A stretch of DNA of 64,000 bases from Treponema sp. (GCA_017534445.1 JAFXWC010000038.1:62001-126000), one strand, 5' to 3'; numbered from the stretch's first letter, positions 44,876 to 53,910 are shown. Made by a program: numbers and translations. Notes: generated from the sequence alone by a model not told the origin.

Positions 44876-45889
44876 TTAAAAGTCTTCATCAGCTTTTTTC
44901 TGATGCTCCTCCATAATCGGGTCCCAGTAGTCGCGGTATTCCTTTTCGTAATCCGTACCCTTGGCAGAAACACCGTGCTTAATAAGAGAAGTTATCATCC
45001 TGTTCCTTAGTTCCCAAAGCCCTTGTGTCTCTTGTGAATAATGCAAAAGAGCTTTGCTTACCCCATTGATAATTCCAACTTTGGAATTATTGTCTGAATA
45101 TGCGCTTTTATAAATCAGGGGCATCTTCACCACGTCCTCATAATACCAATGCCGCCTGTTTTCAAAAGGCTTGTTCAAATATTTTTTACCATTAATATAG
45201 CACTGGGATTCATCAATAGGCTCAATCTCCAGAATTTCCTTTTTGTCCATCTGCTCTACATGACCGTTTGTTGATTCGGGAATATACCAATGAAGTTGAA
45301 CCTGGTGGCTGTTCAAGGCTTTCCAACTAGTCTGATTGTCATCATCATCATAATTCTGGAAGAACCACGACCTGTCGGAATCCAAAAAATTTTTGGTCTT
45401 TGAATAAGTGTAATGATATTCTGTAAAGAAATTATAATAATATCCTTCCTTGTAGCCTGGCCCCGAATAAGTACTCTCGTCTGGAAGCATCCAGTTGCCG
45501 CACTTTAGGTATTGCTCCAGCTGAGCCGCATTTTTTGGCTTAACAAAACTTGCCTGAAACTTTGACAAATATCCGCCAAAGACCCAGCCGTATTCGGGAT
45601 CGTCACTCTTCCATTCATAGCGGGGAACTAGAATTTCAATCCAGGGAGCCGTTATTCCGTCTATTGTCTCTTCTTTTCCAAGTGCAATAACCTTAACTGG
45701 AAGGCGGTGAGCAAGTCCGCAAATTCTGTTGGACTTTAACGAAGGCAAATCCCTAACCTTTAAGCCGTCCTCAGAATTTACATACATGGTGTCGAGCACT
45801 TTTCCATTTTCGTAAAAAAGGCTTTTGTCTGCAAAGGCAGCCGCCATTACAAATGTTGTTACAAGCAATGCGGATATAATTTTTTTCAT
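44876..45889 (-). CDS. Exported SH3-like domain protein
   Basis: A 337-aa protein of unknown role. Signal peptide of about 20 residues (ends AFA). Residues 32-110 form an SH3-like domain with VRDLPSLKSNRI, KEETIDGITAPWIEI and WVFGGYLSKF, close to the C-terminal domain of the lipoprotein at 25749. The rest is Tyr/Asp/Trp-rich with no known fold. The ATG at 45889 has AAGGAG with 6-nt spacing; the ATG at 45895 sits directly against it. Last gene of the three-gene minus-strand operon starting at 47479. Confidence 0.75.
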   Translation of the reverse strand: MKKIISALLVTTFVMAAAFADKSLFYENGKVLDTMYVNSEDGLKVRDLPSLKSNRICGLAHRLPVKVIALGKEETIDGITAPWIEILVPRYEWKSDDPEYGWVFGGYLSKFQASFVKPKNAAQLEQYLKCGNWMLPDESTYSGPGYKEGYYYNFFTEYHYTYSKTKNFLDSDRSWFFQNYDDDDNQTSWKALNSHQVQLHWYIPESTNGHVEQMDKKEILEIEPIDESQCYINGKKYLNKPFENRRHWYYEDVVKMPLIYKSAYSDNNSKVGIINGVSKALLHYSQETQGLWELRNRMITSLIKHGVSAKGTDYEKEYRDYWDPIMEEHQKKADEDF

Positions 45890-45910
45890 ACACATCTCCT
45901 TTTCCTAAAT

Positions 45911-46426
45911 TTAATCCTGAAAGCCAACAAGACTTGCACTTTCCAAATTACCCTTGAAATCGGAATAAACCTGAATAAAATCGCATCCGTGTATATGCTC
46001 CTCCGTAACAAGTGAATAAACCATATTTGCATCCTTGGCCTTTTCTTCCTGATAATATGAGATGCAATAGACGCGTCCTGTATTCATGATTACATCTTCG
46101 TACTCACCATCTGCCGCATTCTTGGCCGCATAGGAAATAATATTTTTTTCTGCATCTGGCAACTTTGAATAAAATTTCTGAAGCAGCCCAAGCATTTTTT
46201 CCACGTCCTTTTTACCAACAGAGCCCGGCGTAAACATTGCAAAAAGAGCAGCCTCTTTTCCGTCCCGCTCAAAAATATAATTGTAGCCCCAGGTTTCTTC
46301 GCCAGTCCCACAGCTGCTAAAAGTTCCAAGCGGAGTCTCTATTGACGCAGGAAGATTTGTGTCTTTTGAACATGCAGCAAGTGCAAAAAGAAAGAAGGCT
46401 ATAAAAAGGCAAGTTTTTGTTTTCAT
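45911..46426 (-). CDS. Small lipoprotein of unknown function
   Basis: A 171-aa protein I do not recognise. Lipobox LAACS (Cys19). The body has a mixed alpha/beta look with Cys pairs (SSCGTG, YCISYY). AGGAAG precedes the ATG. It sits between the S66 gene (18-nt gap) and the SH3 protein gene, so is in one operon with them. Confidence 0.7.
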   Translation of the reverse strand: MKTKTCLFIAFFLFALAACSKDTNLPASIETPLGTFSSCGTGEETWGYNYIFERDGKEAALFAMFTPGSVGKKDVEKMLGLLQKFYSKLPDAEKNIISYAAKNAADGEYEDVIMNTGRVYCISYYQEEKAKDANMVYSLVTEEHIHGCDFIQVYSDFKGNLESASLVGFQD

Positions 46427-46444
46427 ATTTCACTTCCTATGATT

Positions 46445-47479
46445 TTACACGTCAAACAGGATGCACTTCTCATTCATATCTACAGTGCATTTTACCCCTA
46501 ACGGAATAATGCAATGCGGTGTTGCGTGCCCAACATTCACATTATATACAAGAGGTAAATTTTTATCATCTATTTCTTCTAGCAAAATAGATTTGTATTC
46601 ATCATAGTAAATCTCGTCAAAAGGCTTTCCAACAAGAACCCCGCTTACAGAATTAAAAACACCTGCTTCTTTTAATGCTTTTACCATCTTTCTATATAAT
46701 TCAGGTTTTGTTTTTTCTTCAGATGATTCAAGGAGCAAAATTTTCCCCTGCCATTCTTTAGCCGCTGGAAAAAGATTGTATTTTTTGCATAGCTCAACCG
46801 TATCGGAATACCTGCTGACGTCAAACATATCATACATTGATTCAATACAGCCGCCTAAAATCTCTCCAGAAAAAACCGCACTACCCTGCAAGAGTTTAAA
46901 GCCTTGATTCTGATGCACTTCTCTTTTTATACCAATTTGGGAGATGCCAAAATCAGTCCGCTCTGTATACCAGACGTCACTCGCTTCTATTTTGCTTATA
47001 GAATTTTTATTTATCAGCTCTTCAAAATATTTTTTTGAATACGGAAGCATTTCATTTTCAAGCTCGCACAAGTCGGTAATAAAGGCTTGTCCGTAAAAAG
47101 TTTTGAAGCCAACTTTATTGAACATAAAATGATTCCATGTTGTATCCGAATAGCCAAGGAAAATCTTTTTGTTATCCTTTACGGCTTTTTTAAGTTCATC
47201 TTTTTCAAAAAGGTAGGGGAGCAATCTGTAAGTATCGTCACCGCCGATTGCACACAAAATCATATCAACGGATTTATCATAAAGGGCATCAAGCAAATCC
47301 TTTGCTCTGGCCTGGGGATTGTTTTTTATATACTCAACACCTTTTAAAGCTGATTCTGTTGTAACAACTTCAAGGCCATAATTTTTTAGGCGGTCAAGAC
47401 CTATTTTTAATTCATGGGATATAAAAGGCTCACCCAATATGCCTCTGGACAAACTAATTATTGCAACTTTCTTTACCAT
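46445..47479 (-). CDS. S66-family LD-carboxypeptidase (MccF-like)
   Basis: Predicted to cleave L,D-peptide bonds of the wall or to inactivate microcin-C-like nucleotide peptides. The 344-aa protein has the Ser nucleophile in GYSDTT, Glu in LLLESSEE and His in NVGHATPH, the S66 triad. It lacks a signal peptide, which favours the cytoplasmic MccF/LdcA role. The ATG at 47479 follows GGAG with 6 nt; a TTG at 47491 is in frame. The gene is AT-richer than its surroundings. Head of a three-gene operon. Confidence 0.85.
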   Translation of the reverse strand: MVKKVAIISLSRGILGEPFISHELKIGLDRLKNYGLEVVTTESALKGVEYIKNNPQARAKDLLDALYDKSVDMILCAIGGDDTYRLLPYLFEKDELKKAVKDNKKIFLGYSDTTWNHFMFNKVGFKTFYGQAFITDLCELENEMLPYSKKYFEELINKNSISKIEASDVWYTERTDFGISQIGIKREVHQNQGFKLLQGSAVFSGEILGGCIESMYDMFDVSRYSDTVELCKKYNLFPAAKEWQGKILLLESSEEKTKPELYRKMVKALKEAGVFNSVSGVLVGKPFDEIYYDEYKSILLEEIDDKNLPLVYNVNVGHATPHCIIPLGVKCTVDMNEKCILFDV

Positions 47480-47580
47480 TTTTAACTCCAAGCAAAATCA
47501 CGCAAAACCAATTCTATCATATTCTTTACAAAATTAACAGCATCGATTTGAATGACAGCTTAGCTTTACAGGCAAGAAGC

Positions 47581-47721
47581 CTACGCCGCCGCGGAACCCC
47601 TTTAGTAGCGGCCACAAGGACGCTATGAGCGTGAGCGAAGGGTGGAGGGGCGGTGACGCAAGGACATGCTCTGTCGAATTAGCAAAGGAACAAAATGGTA
47701 GAACAGACAAAGGCACCGTCC
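47581..47721 (+). repeat. Intergenic repeat, family B copy 3 (with T module)
   Basis: Starts CTACGCCGCCGCGGAACCCC, then TTTAGTA, a GCGTCC/GGACGC-like hairpin (CGGCCACAAGGACGC, ATGAGCG), GGTGGAGGGGCGGTGACGCA, then the T module with GTCGAATTAGCAAAGG, AAATGGTAGAACAG and GCACCGTCC. It lies in the divergent gap between the S66 gene and clpS. Confidence 0.85.
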
Positions 47722-47779
47722 TAAAGACTACATCCAGAAAGGCCTTTCAAAGTTACCTGTTTGCAAAAATCAAGAATTA

Positions 47780-47788
47780 TGCTACTAT
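47780..47788 (+). promoter_or_regulatory. Extended -10 of clpS (leaderless)
   Basis: TGCTACTAT, then seven nt and the ATG at 47796, with no ribosome-binding site. It mirrors the polA promoter exactly. Confidence 0.6.
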
Positions 47789-47795
47789 ATTCCCC

Positions 47796-48104
47796 ATGCC
47801 CTACGATGATTATGAAAGCGAAGGTTCTATTGCCCAAAAGACATTCATAAAAGAACCTGAAGAATATAAAGTTATCCTCTTGAACGACGACTTTACCACC
47901 ATGGAATTTGTCGTGCAGGTTTTGCAGAGCGTGTTTCACCTTGGAGCGGAAGAAGCGGAAAAGGTTATGCTAAGCGTTCACAAGACAGGAAGCGGTGTTG
48001 CCGGAATTTACACCTACGACATTGCCTCTACCCGCGCACAGATTGCGGTGCGTATGGCCCGCCAACAGGGCTTTCCGCTGCGCTGCGAAATTCAAAAGGC
48101 ATAG
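47796..48104 (+). CDS. clpS: ClpS adaptor of the N-end rule pathway
   Basis: A 102-aa adaptor that delivers proteins with Leu/Phe/Trp/Tyr N-termini to ClpAP. The DDFTTMEFVVQVL motif (here DDFTTME) and HKTGSGVAGIYTYDIA belong to the N-degron pocket. The ATG at 47796 is used: the family N-terminus starts there, and a longer frame to 47625 arises inside the repeat. clpA begins 13 nt downstream. Confidence 0.95.
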   Translation: MPYDDYESEGSIAQKTFIKEPEEYKVILLNDDFTTMEFVVQVLQSVFHLGAEEAEKVMLSVHKTGSGVAGIYTYDIASTRAQIAVRMARQQGFPLRCEIQKA

Positions 48105-48117
48105 GAGCCGGTAAAAG

Positions 48118-50715
48118 ATGCACTTAAAGAAAGACTTAGACGAAATGCTTTCAAACAGCTTTAGCTACGCAAAAAAGAACGCCCACGAATTTGTTGCACC
48201 GGAGCACTTGCTTTATATTGCCATGCACTACGACTACGTAATGGACCTCTTGTTTGACTGCGGTGCCAATGTTGCTCAAATGCTGAACGACCTTGAGGAT
48301 TTTTTTGCAAAGAAAATGCCTGTGGTAAACAAGGATGCAGACTTTCTTGCGGCTTATGATCCACTTCCAACTGCTGGGCTTCAGGAAATAATGGAAAACG
48401 CTTCTGCACACGCGGCATCTTCTGGCAAAAAAAAGCTGGACATTACGGACGTGCTTGTTTACATGTACGATGCGGAAAACAATTACTGCTCTTACATCCT
48501 AAAGAAAAACGGCGTGGAAAAACTGGTGCTTCTGGAAGCCATAACAGACCAGAGCTATCCTTTTACCAACAAATCAAAAGATGAATACGATGATGACGGA
48601 AGCGATGAAATCTTTTACGATTCATCAAATGACTCTTACCATTTTGGAGAGGGAGACGAACACCACGAATACGACGATGGTCCCCCAGAAGCAAACGAAG
48701 ATGCCGGTGATACAGAAAAAGAACAGAAAGGAAAGAAGCACCGCTTTTCTGCTCTGGAAAAATATACGGTTGACCTTACCCAAAAGGCAAGGGACGGAGA
48801 GCTTGACCTTCTTGTAGGCCGGGAATACGAAATTGAGCGCACGGTTCAAATCCTTTGCCGCCGCACAAAGAACAATCCGCTTCACGTTGGTGATGCAGGT
48901 GTTGGAAAGACAGCCGTTACCCAGGGGCTTGCACAGAGAATTGTTTCTGGAGATGTTCCTTCTACGCTAAAGGATTTTTCCGTTTACTCTCTGGACATGG
49001 GAGCCCTCTTGGCTGGAACAAAATACCGGGGAGACTTTGAAGAAAGGCTTAAAAAGGTTACCAAGGACTTGCTAAAAAAAGAAAAGGCAATTCTTTTTAT
49101 TGATGAAATCCACACGATTGTAGGCGCGGGTTCTGTTGGGAACGGTGCCCTTGATGCGGCAAATATTTTAAAGCCTGTTCTTACCGAAGGAAAAATCCGC
49201 TGCATTGGTTCCACCACTTTTGAAGAATACACAAAGATTTTTGAAAAGGACAGGGCTCTTGCAAGGCGTTTCCAAAAGATAGACATTCTTGAACCAAGCC
49301 GCGATGAATGCGTTAAGATTTTGCACGGGCTTGAACCGCGCTACGCTGAATACCACAACGTTAAATACGAAGAAGGCTCTCTGGAGCTTGCGGTTGACCT
49401 GGCAGTTCAGTTCTTGCCGGACAGAAGGCTTCCAGACAAGGCAATAGACCTTATGGACGAAGCTGGTGCATGGACACGGATTCATACGGAAGAAAACCTT
49501 TCCGTGGAAGACAAAGTTTCCGTCTCGGACAAAGATACAAAGGTGGAAGCAAAAAAGATTTCCGTGGAAGATTCAGCAAATGAATCCGAAAAGCTTGAAA
49601 AGTTTGAAGACGAAGCAGGCAAGGTCGAAGCAGAAAGTTTTTCCGCGGACGATTCTGCAAAAGAGCAGCCTGATGAAAAAGAGCAGCCCGCTGAAAGAAA
49701 AAGGCCACCGGTGCCAGTTAGCCAGGACACAATCCGCATGGTTGCCGCAAAAGCAGCGAGGGTGCCGCTTGAAACAGTTACAACTGGCGAAAAGGAAAAG
49801 CTGCGTTCTTTGGAGAGCGACCTTAAGCAAAAAATATTCGGCCAGGACAAGGCAGTTGAATCCGTATGCATGGCGGTAAAAAAAGCCCGCGCTGGATTCC
49901 GCAACATGGAAAAACCGGAGGCGGCATTCCTCTTTGTAGGCCCAACAGGCGTTGGAAAAACAGAGCTTGCAAAAGTTCTTGCCTCTTCCCTTGGCGAAAA
50001 ACTCCTGCGCTTTGACATGAGCGAATACCAGGAAAAGCATACCGTAAGCCGCCTGATTGGTTCACCGCCGGGATACGTTGGCTTTGAAGAGGGCGGACTT
50101 TTAACCGACAGCGTAAGAAAGGAACCGCATTCAATAATCCTCTTTGACGAGATAGAAAAAGCGTATCAGGACATTTACAACATTCTCCTCCAGATTATGG
50201 ACTACGGAATTCTTACGGACAACCAGGGACGCAAGGCAGACTTTAAGAACTGCATGATAATAATGACAAGCAATGCCGGTGCCCGCGACATGGAAAAAGG
50301 CTCCGTAGGATTTTCCGGTGGAAGCAGTTTTGACGATGCAAAGAACGACTCTGCCACGCTGAACGAAGCCGTAGAAAAAGAATTCTCCCCCGAATTTAGG
50401 AACAGGCTGGATGCAATAATCACCTTTGCCCACCTGCCAAAAGAGATAACCCAGGACATTGCCCGCAAGGAAATTAAAAAGATTGCAGAACGCCTTGCCA
50501 CAAAGGACGTTGAGCTTACCGCCACAGACCAAGCCGTTGCCCTGATTGCAGAAAAAGGCTACAGCCGCGAATTTGGCGCACGCAACATTTCCCGCACTGC
50601 AGAAAGCCTGATTGCCTCCCCCCTCGTGGACGAGTTGCTATTTGGCAAGCTAAGCGGTGGCGGAAAAGTTGGGATTGGCGTAAAGGATGGGGAAGTTGAG
50701 TTTATCTTCTCCTAA
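48118..50715 (+). CDS. clpA: ATP-dependent Clp protease ATP-binding subunit ClpA
   Basis: Hexameric unfoldase for ClpP. Domain order in 865 aa: Clp N-domain (1-145), an Asp/Glu-rich linker (151-206), AAA D1 with Walker A GDAGVGKTAV near 258 and DEIHT, and AAA D2 with GPTGVGKTELA near 607 and DEIEKA. E. coli ClpA is 758 aa; the extra length is the first acidic linker plus a Lys/Glu/Ser-rich insert (about 456-540) between D1 and D2, built of SVED-like repeats. AGGAG precedes the ATG. clpP is not in the window. Confidence 0.95.
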   Translation: MHLKKDLDEMLSNSFSYAKKNAHEFVAPEHLLYIAMHYDYVMDLLFDCGANVAQMLNDLEDFFAKKMPVVNKDADFLAAYDPLPTAGLQEIMENASAHAASSGKKKLDITDVLVYMYDAENNYCSYILKKNGVEKLVLLEAITDQSYPFTNKSKDEYDDDGSDEIFYDSSNDSYHFGEGDEHHEYDDGPPEANEDAGDTEKEQKGKKHRFSALEKYTVDLTQKARDGELDLLVGREYEIERTVQILCRRTKNNPLHVGDAGVGKTAVTQGLAQRIVSGDVPSTLKDFSVYSLDMGALLAGTKYRGDFEERLKKVTKDLLKKEKAILFIDEIHTIVGAGSVGNGALDAANILKPVLTEGKIRCIGSTTFEEYTKIFEKDRALARRFQKIDILEPSRDECVKILHGLEPRYAEYHNVKYEEGSLELAVDLAVQFLPDRRLPDKAIDLMDEAGAWTRIHTEENLSVEDKVSVSDKDTKVEAKKISVEDSANESEKLEKFEDEAGKVEAESFSADDSAKEQPDEKEQPAERKRPPVPVSQDTIRMVAAKAARVPLETVTTGEKEKLRSLESDLKQKIFGQDKAVESVCMAVKKARAGFRNMEKPEAAFLFVGPTGVGKTELAKVLASSLGEKLLRFDMSEYQEKHTVSRLIGSPPGYVGFEEGGLLTDSVRKEPHSIILFDEIEKAYQDIYNILLQIMDYGILTDNQGRKADFKNCMIIMTSNAGARDMEKGSVGFSGGSSFDDAKNDSATLNEAVEKEFSPEFRNRLDAIITFAHLPKEITQDIARKEIKKIAERLATKDVELTATDQAVALIAEKGYSREFGARNISRTAESLIASPLVDELLFGKLSGGGKVGIGVKDGEVEFIFS

Positions 50716-50740
50716 GAGTGGATTTTCCCTTGCAAAAAAA

Positions 50741-50807
50741 AGTATAAAGAGTTATAAAGAATATAGAAAAGTATAAAGAGTTATAAAGAGTAGGAAAAAG
50801 TATAAAG
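50741..50807 (+). repeat. 29-bp tandem repeat before the AAA ATPase gene
   Basis: Two near-identical units starting AGTATAAAGAGTTATAAAG plus a partial third (AGTATAAAG), each 29 nt apart. The TATAAAG words resemble -10 elements. It fills the 100-bp gap between clpA and the next gene. Confidence 0.85.
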
Positions 50808-50817
50808 CGGGGGAGAA

Positions 50818-51885
50818 ATGCAGAATCCATTTACGACAACATTCAGCAAGAATCCTGGAGAATCTTATATACATACAGAACAGATAAACATCATACTTGA
50901 AAACTTCATGTATGAAATTCCATCTGAATCGGTATATAAAATAACCGGTGTGCGTGGTTCTGGAAAAACAGTCATCCTTGCAAAAATCGAAGAAGAACTT
51001 CGCAAAGAGGAAAACATAAAAAAAGGTTGGATTGTTTTTGATGTTAGCCCGGCGCGGGATATGCTTGGTCAGATAGCCGCAATGCTCTGCAAAGAAGGAT
51101 TTGGAAAAAGTGCGCTGAAAGGAAAAAGCGTGAATGTCTCGGCAAGTGTTTTGGGAACAGGCGGAGGCATAGGATTTTCATCGGACAAGGACAACCAGTT
51201 TTTTGACATTGGGGTGGAAATTGATGAAATGCTTAAATCCGCCCAGAAGAAAAAGAAGCGTATTTTTATTGGCATAGATGAAGTTTCAAAAACCACGGAA
51301 ATGATACAATTCGCCTCAGAATACGGAAAATGGCTCAGGGCCAATTATCCAGTTTATCTTGTATGCACAGGACTTTATGAAAACATCATGGAAGTAAGCA
51401 ACGTAAAAAACCTTACATTCTTTAGACGTGCCACTACAATAAAAACGCAACCGCTGAATACCGTGCTCATGGCCGAAATGTACAAAAAGCAATTGAACAT
51501 TGACCTTAAGGAAGCAAAAGAGATGGCAAAAACAACGAAAGGTTATGCGTATGCATTTCAGGAACTTGGCTCCTTGTGCTTTAGGCAAACAAAAAAGACA
51601 CCCCTCAAAAAGCTTTTACCAGATTTAAAGGCTGAACTATTTTCATATTCCTATGAAAAAATTTGGGAAGAACTTACTACAGCAGACAAATTTCTTCTGC
51701 TATTGCTTACAGAAAAAAAAGAATACAAGCGCGAAGATGTGCTTAAACTTATGGGAGAAAAGGCCGGAAACTATTCAATGTACCGGGACAGACTTTTGAA
51801 GCGTGGAATTCTGGAAAGCCGTCAGGCCTATATTTCTTTTGCATTGCCATTCTTTGCAGAATACATTAATGAGTATTGCAAATAG
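50818..51885 (+). CDS. AAA ATPase with C-terminal winged helix
   Basis: A 355-aa soluble ATPase of unknown role, of the archaeal-type/STAND-like ATPase group. It has Walker A GVRGSGKTVI, a Walker B IFIGIDEVSK, a sensor region LVCTGLYENI and a winged-helix-like C-terminus (YKREDVLKLMGEKAGNYSMYRDRLLKRGIL). AT-rich, with Lys-heavy codons, and preceded by tandem repeats, which suggests it was acquired. GGGGGAGAA is the ribosome site. Confidence 0.8.
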   Translation: MQNPFTTTFSKNPGESYIHTEQINIILENFMYEIPSESVYKITGVRGSGKTVILAKIEEELRKEENIKKGWIVFDVSPARDMLGQIAAMLCKEGFGKSALKGKSVNVSASVLGTGGGIGFSSDKDNQFFDIGVEIDEMLKSAQKKKKRIFIGIDEVSKTTEMIQFASEYGKWLRANYPVYLVCTGLYENIMEVSNVKNLTFFRRATTIKTQPLNTVLMAEMYKKQLNIDLKEAKEMAKTTKGYAYAFQELGSLCFRQTKKTPLKKLLPDLKAELFSYSYEKIWEELTTADKFLLLLLTEKKEYKREDVLKLMGEKAGNYSMYRDRLLKRGILESRQAYISFALPFFAEYINEYCK

Positions 51886-51918
51886 ATTCCCGACTTAAAG
51901 GCCGTCCTTGCCCACCAG

Positions 51919-51996
51919 CCTAGCCCCGATTGGAAGGGCGCGGAACGCGTTGCCGTAAGGCAATGGAGCGATAGCGGAACCCTGCAAAGCGGGGAA
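51919..51996 (+). repeat. Intergenic repeat, family A copy A4
   Basis: Starts CCTAGCCCCGATTGGAAGGG, then CGCGGAACGCG, TTGCCGTAAGGCAA (hairpin), TGGAGCGATAGCGGAACCC and AAAGCGGGG. It lies between the AAA ATPase gene and the lrp gene, both plus strand. Confidence 0.8.
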
Positions 51997-52102
51997 AACG
52001 AGGAGTCTGACCGGCAGGAGGCCGGGCACAGTTTAACCATTAAGGCGGCTCCAGAAGAAAAAGAGAGAGGAAAAGACTTTTACCTGCTGCAGTTTGCTTC
52101 CC

Positions 52103-52131
52103 TTGTAATCTTATTAAAAATACGGTAATCT
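52103..52131 (+). promoter_or_regulatory. Promoter of the lrp-aminotransferase operon
   Basis: TTGTAA, 17 nt, TAATCT; a GGAGG ribosome site follows 6 nt before the ATG at 52163. Confidence 0.6.
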
Positions 52132-52162
52132 AGCAGAAGTTGTATGCTTTCCGGAGGTTTTT

Positions 52163-52657
52163 ATGGACGGTTCTGAAGAAATACTGAATTTGCTGCGGGA
52201 CAACGCGCGCATTTCTATAGAAGATATTTCGGCTATGACTAAGAAGAAGCCGGAAGAAGTTGAGGCTATTATCCGCAAGCTAGAGAATGACGGTATTATA
52301 ATGAAGTATGCCGCCATTGTTAATCCAGAGAAGGACAGTACCGCCAAGGAAAAGGTTAAGGCAGAGATAGAGATTCAGGTTCAGCCGCAGAGGGAGCATG
52401 GCTTTGACGGTATTGCAGACCGCATCTACCGCTTTCCTCAGGTTAAGTCCCTTTACCTCATGAGCGGAGGCTACGACCTTAAGGTTATCATTGAGGGCGA
52501 CTCTTTGCAGGAGGTTGCTTCTTTTGTTGCAAGGAAGCTTTCCACGCTGGAGGGTGTGCGTTCTACAAAAACCCATTTTATTCTTAAGACATACAAAGAA
52601 AACGACATTGTCTATGTTGAGCAGCGTTCAGACAGCCGCGAAGGAGTTGTAGCATGA
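52163..52657 (+). CDS. Lrp/AsnC-family regulator
   Basis: A 164-aa feast/famine regulator. The N-terminal 60 residues form the helix-turn-helix (ILNLLRDNARISIEDISAM), followed by a RAM/ligand-binding domain (SLYLMSGGYDLKVIIEG). The aminotransferase gene overlaps its stop by 4 nt, so the regulator likely senses the amino acid handled by that enzyme and controls their shared promoter. Confidence 0.92.
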   Translation: MDGSEEILNLLRDNARISIEDISAMTKKKPEEVEAIIRKLENDGIIMKYAAIVNPEKDSTAKEKVKAEIEIQVQPQREHGFDGIADRIYRFPQVKSLYLMSGGYDLKVIIEGDSLQEVASFVARKLSTLEGVRSTKTHFILKTYKENDIVYVEQRSDSREGVVA

Positions 52658-53826
52658 ATCCAAGAGAAGATAAATTCAGCAGGGCAATGGTTGAAACACC
52701 GCCAAGCGGCATCCGCAAATTCTTTGAAATGCTTATTGGCCACGATGACGTTATTTCGCTTTCGGTTGGAGAGCCGGACTTCCCCACCCCCTGGGCCATG
52801 CGCGAAGAGGCTTTTTACCATCTTGAGCAGGGGCACACAAGCTACACCAGCAACTGGGGCCTGATTGAGCTACGCGAGGAAATTGCCAAGTACCTGGAAG
52901 GATATTCCATGCGCTACAATCCCCAGAAGGAAATTATCATAACTGTTGGCGCTTCCGAGGGTGTAGACGCTTCTCTTAGGTGCATTCTTAACCCAGGCGA
53001 CGAAATCATCGTCAGCGAGCCTTGCTATGTTAACTACACGACGCTTGCAAACCTTGCGGGTGCAAAGGTTGTCCACCTTAACACAGGAAAGACAGGCTTT
53101 TACCCAACGGCAGAAGAGGTTGAAAAGCTTATAACGCCCAAGACCAAGGCCCTTATGATTTGCTCCCCCAACAACCCGACGGGAACCATAATTCCTGCAG
53201 AAGAGCTTGCCAAAATTGCAGAGGTTGTAAAGAAGCACAAGATTTGGGTTATTAGCGACGAAATTTACTGCGAGCTTACCTACGAAGACACAAAGCATAC
53301 TTCAATCGGTTCTTTCCCGGGAATGAAGGACTACACAATCGTGCTAAACGGTTTTTCAAAGTCCTTTGCAATGACAGGCTGGAGAATTGGCTACATTGCT
53401 GCCCCGGAAGACGTTTGTGCGCAGATTATAAAGCTTCACGGCTACAACACAATCTGTGCCCCGATTATGAGCCAGTATGCGGCTTTGGAAGGCCTAAAGA
53501 ACGGCTGGAGCGAGGTGGAAAAAATGCGCGTCTCCTACCAGCAGAGGCGGAACCTTATGGTAAAGGCCTTTAACGACATGGGGCTTCCAGTGCCAGAGCC
53601 AAAGGGAGCCTTCTACCTCTTCCCGGACATTACTTCCACAGGCCTAACAAGCGAACAGTTTGCCCTCCAGGTCTTTGAAAAACTGAACGTGGCTGTTGTT
53701 CCGGGCAATGTCTTTGGTGCAGGCGGCGAAGGTCACATACGCTGCTGCTACGCTACTTCCGTAGAAAAAATAAAGACTGCCTTGGACAAGATAAGCGGTT
53801 TTGTGGCGGAGTGTTCCCGCAAATAA
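52654..53826 (+). CDS. Class I/II pyridoxal-phosphate aminotransferase
   Basis: A 390-aa cytoplasmic aminotransferase of the aspartate/aromatic subgroup. It has the PLP-Lys in NGFSKSFAMTGWRIGY, NNPTGT, the ISDEIYCELTY Asp/Tyr block, and a C-terminal Arg region (GEGHIRCCYATS) for carboxylate binding. Co-translated with the Lrp-type regulator (ATGA overlap). Exact amino acid unknown. Confidence 0.93.
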   Translation: MNPREDKFSRAMVETPPSGIRKFFEMLIGHDDVISLSVGEPDFPTPWAMREEAFYHLEQGHTSYTSNWGLIELREEIAKYLEGYSMRYNPQKEIIITVGASEGVDASLRCILNPGDEIIVSEPCYVNYTTLANLAGAKVVHLNTGKTGFYPTAEEVEKLITPKTKALMICSPNNPTGTIIPAEELAKIAEVVKKHKIWVISDEIYCELTYEDTKHTSIGSFPGMKDYTIVLNGFSKSFAMTGWRIGYIAAPEDVCAQIIKLHGYNTICAPIMSQYAALEGLKNGWSEVEKMRVSYQQRRNLMVKAFNDMGLPVPEPKGAFYLFPDITSTGLTSEQFALQVFEKLNVAVVPGNVFGAGGEGHIRCCYATSVEKIKTALDKISGFVAECSRK

Positions 53827-53910
53827 AAAAAAGGAGGGGGCTTTCGAATTTTGCGGCGCTTTTGTATGCACCCGCTTCTGTTTTTAAAAGAAGGTCTTGC
53901 CTCTTTTTTA

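Noticed and set aside
47625..47795. Longer N-terminus for ClpS
   Set aside because: It starts inside the family B repeat; ClpS similarity and an extended -10 place the start at 47796.
50741..50807. CRISPR array
   Set aside because: Units are directly abutting with no unique spacers, and no cas gene is present.
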